This document shows positions 32,750 to 34,492 of a DNA stretch of 34,492 bases, in pieces. A program made the position numbers and the translations under genes. The DNA is taken from positions 1 to 34,492 of the forward strand of contig DUEL01000143.1 of assembly GCA_011192125.1 (NCBI GenBank), written 5' to 3'. The stretch is from Thermoflexia bacterium. Lineage in GTDB: Bacteria; Chloroflexota; Anaerolineae; B4-G1; DUEL01. How positions within the stretch are numbered: position 1 is the stretch's first letter; every line of letters starts with the position of its first letter. Under the pieces are notes generated by a model. It searched no databases and was not told where the DNA came from. It worked only from the letters and a program-made list of their open reading frames with translations.

Positions 32750-34492
32750 ATGAACGATCACCTGGCTGCACGACGGATCCACATCACCGGCGTGGTCCAA
32801 GGGGTCGGTTTCCGCCCCTTCGTCTACAACCTCGCCACCCAACTGGGCGTCTCCGGCTGGGTGCTGAACAGTTCCTCAGGGGTGGAGATCGAAGCCGTCG
32901 CCCCACCCGGTGTTCTGGATGAATTCGTCGAACGGCTCCGTACCGACGCCCCGCCCCTGGCCCGCATCGAGAGCATCACCGTCACCGAGTGCGACCCTGC
33001 CGTCTCCGATCCTGCGACCCTGCAGTCCGGCTTCACCATCCGCCACTCCGAGGCCCGCCCCGGCGAGTTCCAGCCCATCTCACCGGACATCGCCATCTGC
33101 GACGATTGCCTGCGGGAACTGTTCGACCCCAACGATCGCCGCTACCGATACCCCTTCATCAACTGCACCAACTGCGGCCCTCGCTTCACCATTATCAAGG
33201 ACATCCCCTACGACCGGCCCAGCACGACGATGGCCCCCTTCAAGATGTGCCCGGAGTGCCAGGCGGAGTACGACGACCCCACGAACCGCCGCTTCCACGC
33301 CCAGCCGAATGCGTGTCCGGTCTGCGGCCCTCGGGTATGGCTTCAGGTTCCTACTCCCCAACCTGAAACCTTACACCTTGAAACCCAGAACCTGAACCCC
33401 GAAACCGCCCCCGACGCCCCCATCCAGGCGGCTCGCCAACTCCTCCGCGAGGGGGCTATCGTCGCCATCAAGGGACTGGGCGGGTTCCACCTGGCCTGCG
33501 ATGCGACCAACGACGAGGCGGTCGCCCGACTGCGGGAGCGGAAGGGGCGAGTGGACAAACCCTTCGCCATTATGGCGTTCGACCTGGAGACGGTGGAGCG
33601 GTTCTGCGAGGTAAACGACGCCGAACGGGCCCTCCTCACCTCCCGTGAGCGGCCTATCGTCCTCCTGCGCAGGAAGCCCGACTGTCCCATCTCCCCCCTC
33701 GTCGCCCCCAACAACCGGTACCTGGGCGTCATGCTCCCTTACACCCCCCTCCACTACCTGCTGCTGGAACCCACCGGCGACGGGCTACCACCAGCCGGCC
33801 CCTGGCCCCTCGCCCTGGTGATGACCTCCGGCAACTACTCCGAGGAGCCGATCGCCATCGACAACGACGAGGCGCTGGAACGGCTGGCCCACCTGGCCGA
33901 CGCCTTCCTCCTGCACGACCGGGACATCCACGCCCGCTGCGACGACAGCGTGGTCCGCATCTTCCAGGGGGAGGAACTCCCCATCCGCCGTTCCCGTGGC
34001 TACGCCCCCTACCCCATCCACCTGCCCTTCGACCTGCCCCAAGTGCTCGCAGTGGGGGCCGAACTGAAGAACACCTTCTGCCTCACCCGCGACCGGTACG
34101 CTTTCCTCAGCCAGCACATCGGCGACATGGAGAACTATGAGACCCTCCGCTTCTTCGAGCAGATGGTGGAACAACTGGCCCGGACCTTCCGAGTGCAGCC
34201 GGAGATCGTCGCCCACGATATGCATCCCGGCTACCTCACGACCCGCTACGCGCATGAGAGAAGCGGGGAAGCCCCTGCGACATGCGACCTGCTCCCTGTC
34301 CAACATCACCACGCCCACATCGCCTCCTGTATGGCGGAGAACGGCCTGAGCGGGGAGCAGCCCGTCATCGGCGTGGCCTTCGACGGCACGGGGTACGGCA
34401 CCGACGGGGCGATCTGGGGCGGGGAGTTCCTGATCGCCGACTACCGCTCCTTCCGCCGCGCGGCCCACCTGAAGTACGTCCCCCTCCCCGGC
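32750..34492 (+). CDS. hypF: HypF carbamoyltransferase for [NiFe] hydrogenase maturation (C-terminus cut by window edge)
   Basis: 581 residues are visible from ATG 32750. An acylphosphatase domain comes first (GVVQGVGFRPFVYNLA, 14-29), then two zinc fingers (Cys117/120 with 139/142, and Cys167/170 with 189/192), a YrdC/Sua5-like domain from about 223 (AIKGLGGFHLACDATN and the KPFAIM and TSGNYSEEPI motifs), and the start of the Kae1-like domain (LAVGAELKNTFCLTRD, FDGTGYGTDG). HypF uses carbamoyl phosphate and ATP to load a thiocarboxamide on HypE, the source of hydrogenase cyanide ligands. A repeat-like stretch encoding residues about 199-220 is inserted just after the second zinc finger. The remaining Kae1-like part lies outside the window. 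Confidence 0.95.
   Translation, partial: MNDHLAARRIHITGVVQGVGFRPFVYNLATQLGVSGWVLNSSSGVEIEAVAPPGVLDEFVERLRTDAPPLARIESITVTECDPAVSDPATLQSGFTIRHSEARPGEFQPISPDIAICDDCLRELFDPNDRRYRYPFINCTNCGPRFTIIKDIPYDRPSTTMAPFKMCPECQAEYDDPTNRRFHAQPNACPVCGPRVWLQVPTPQPETLHLETQNLNPETAPDAPIQAARQLLREGAIVAIKGLGGFHLACDATNDEAVARLRERKGRVDKPFAIMAFDLETVERFCEVNDAERALLTSRERPIVLLRRKPDCPISPLVAPNNRYLGVMLPYTPLHYLLLEPTGDGLPPAGPWPLALVMTSGNYSEEPIAIDNDEALERLAHLADAFLLHDRDIHARCDDSVVRIFQGEELPIRRSRGYAPYPIHLPFDLPQVLAVGAELKNTFCLTRDRYAFLSQHIGDMENYETLRFFEQMVEQLARTFRVQPEIVAHDMHPGYLTTRYAHERSGEAPATCDLLPVQHHHAHIASCMAENGLSGEQPVIGVAFDGTGYGTDGAIWGGEFLIADYRSFRRAAHLKYVPLPG
33344..33406. repeat. Dispersed repeat inserted in frame in hypF
   Basis: Successive imperfect units of CCTGAAACCT, CACCTTGAAACCC, AACCTGAACCCC and GAAACC encode a Pro/Thr/Glu/Gln-rich peptide. 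Other HypF proteins pass straight from the zinc finger into the YrdC domain at this point. A related sequence lies between the permease genes near 9840-9856. Confidence 0.7.

Overview
The window is GC-rich bacterial DNA, most likely from a thermophilic or anaerobic member of Chloroflexota (Anaerolineae-like). This is an inference from three things: the gene set; a secreted beta-helix protein ending in a YLP-type tail; and many short dispersed repeats of the CACAGAGACACAGAGG, GTAGGGGCGGA and GGTGCGACGC kinds between and inside genes. No rRNA, tRNA, insertion sequence or CRISPR array was found.

Left part (1-4758, minus strand): a tandem pair of DUF2207 membrane proteins, the first cut by the window edge, and a membrane-anchored family 2 glycosyltransferase.

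Main cluster (5056-18047, minus strand, read right to left): GntR/HutC regulator, two YgeW-like carbamoyltransferases, carbamate kinase, BMP-type lipoprotein, ABC ATPase, two ABC permeases, threonine-synthase-like PLP enzyme, M55 (DppA-like) metallo-aminopeptidase, and a second fold-type II PLP enzyme. It reads as one catabolic operon: import a nitrogen-rich solute, hydrolyse it, eliminate ammonia with PLP enzymes, phosphorolyse a carbamoyl (ureido) intermediate, and make ATP from carbamoyl phosphate. It recalls the E. coli ygeW-ygeX-yqeA purine/ureide cluster but uses different enzymes, and its substrate is unknown. This is the best candidate here for an undescribed system. A near-consensus promoter and a GACGTC repeat precede gntR, and the same 11-base core recurs before the first carbamoyltransferase gene.

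Divergent plus-strand genes (18173-21022): radical SAM protein, alpha/beta hydrolase and DegV protein. A ClpC-type ATPase (21102-23594, minus) follows convergently.

Formate dehydrogenase operon (24008-29864, plus): NuoE-like, NuoF-like and a NuoG-like/molybdopterin catalytic subunit, then a MobA-like cofactor enzyme. The catalytic gene has an in-frame UGA at 27506-27508 at the selenocysteine position, followed by a textbook bacterial SECIS hairpin, so it is one 925-residue selenoprotein and not two fragments.

Right part: a secreted CSLREA/beta-helix protein (30014-32050, minus) flanked by repeats, a repeat-filled 0.7 kb gap, and hypF ([NiFe] hydrogenase maturation), cut by the right edge.

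A theme of the whole window is repeat intrusion. Distinct short repeats fill most operon junctions, and some lie in frame inside or at the ends of coding sequences (threonine-synthase-like gene, hypF, hydrolase).
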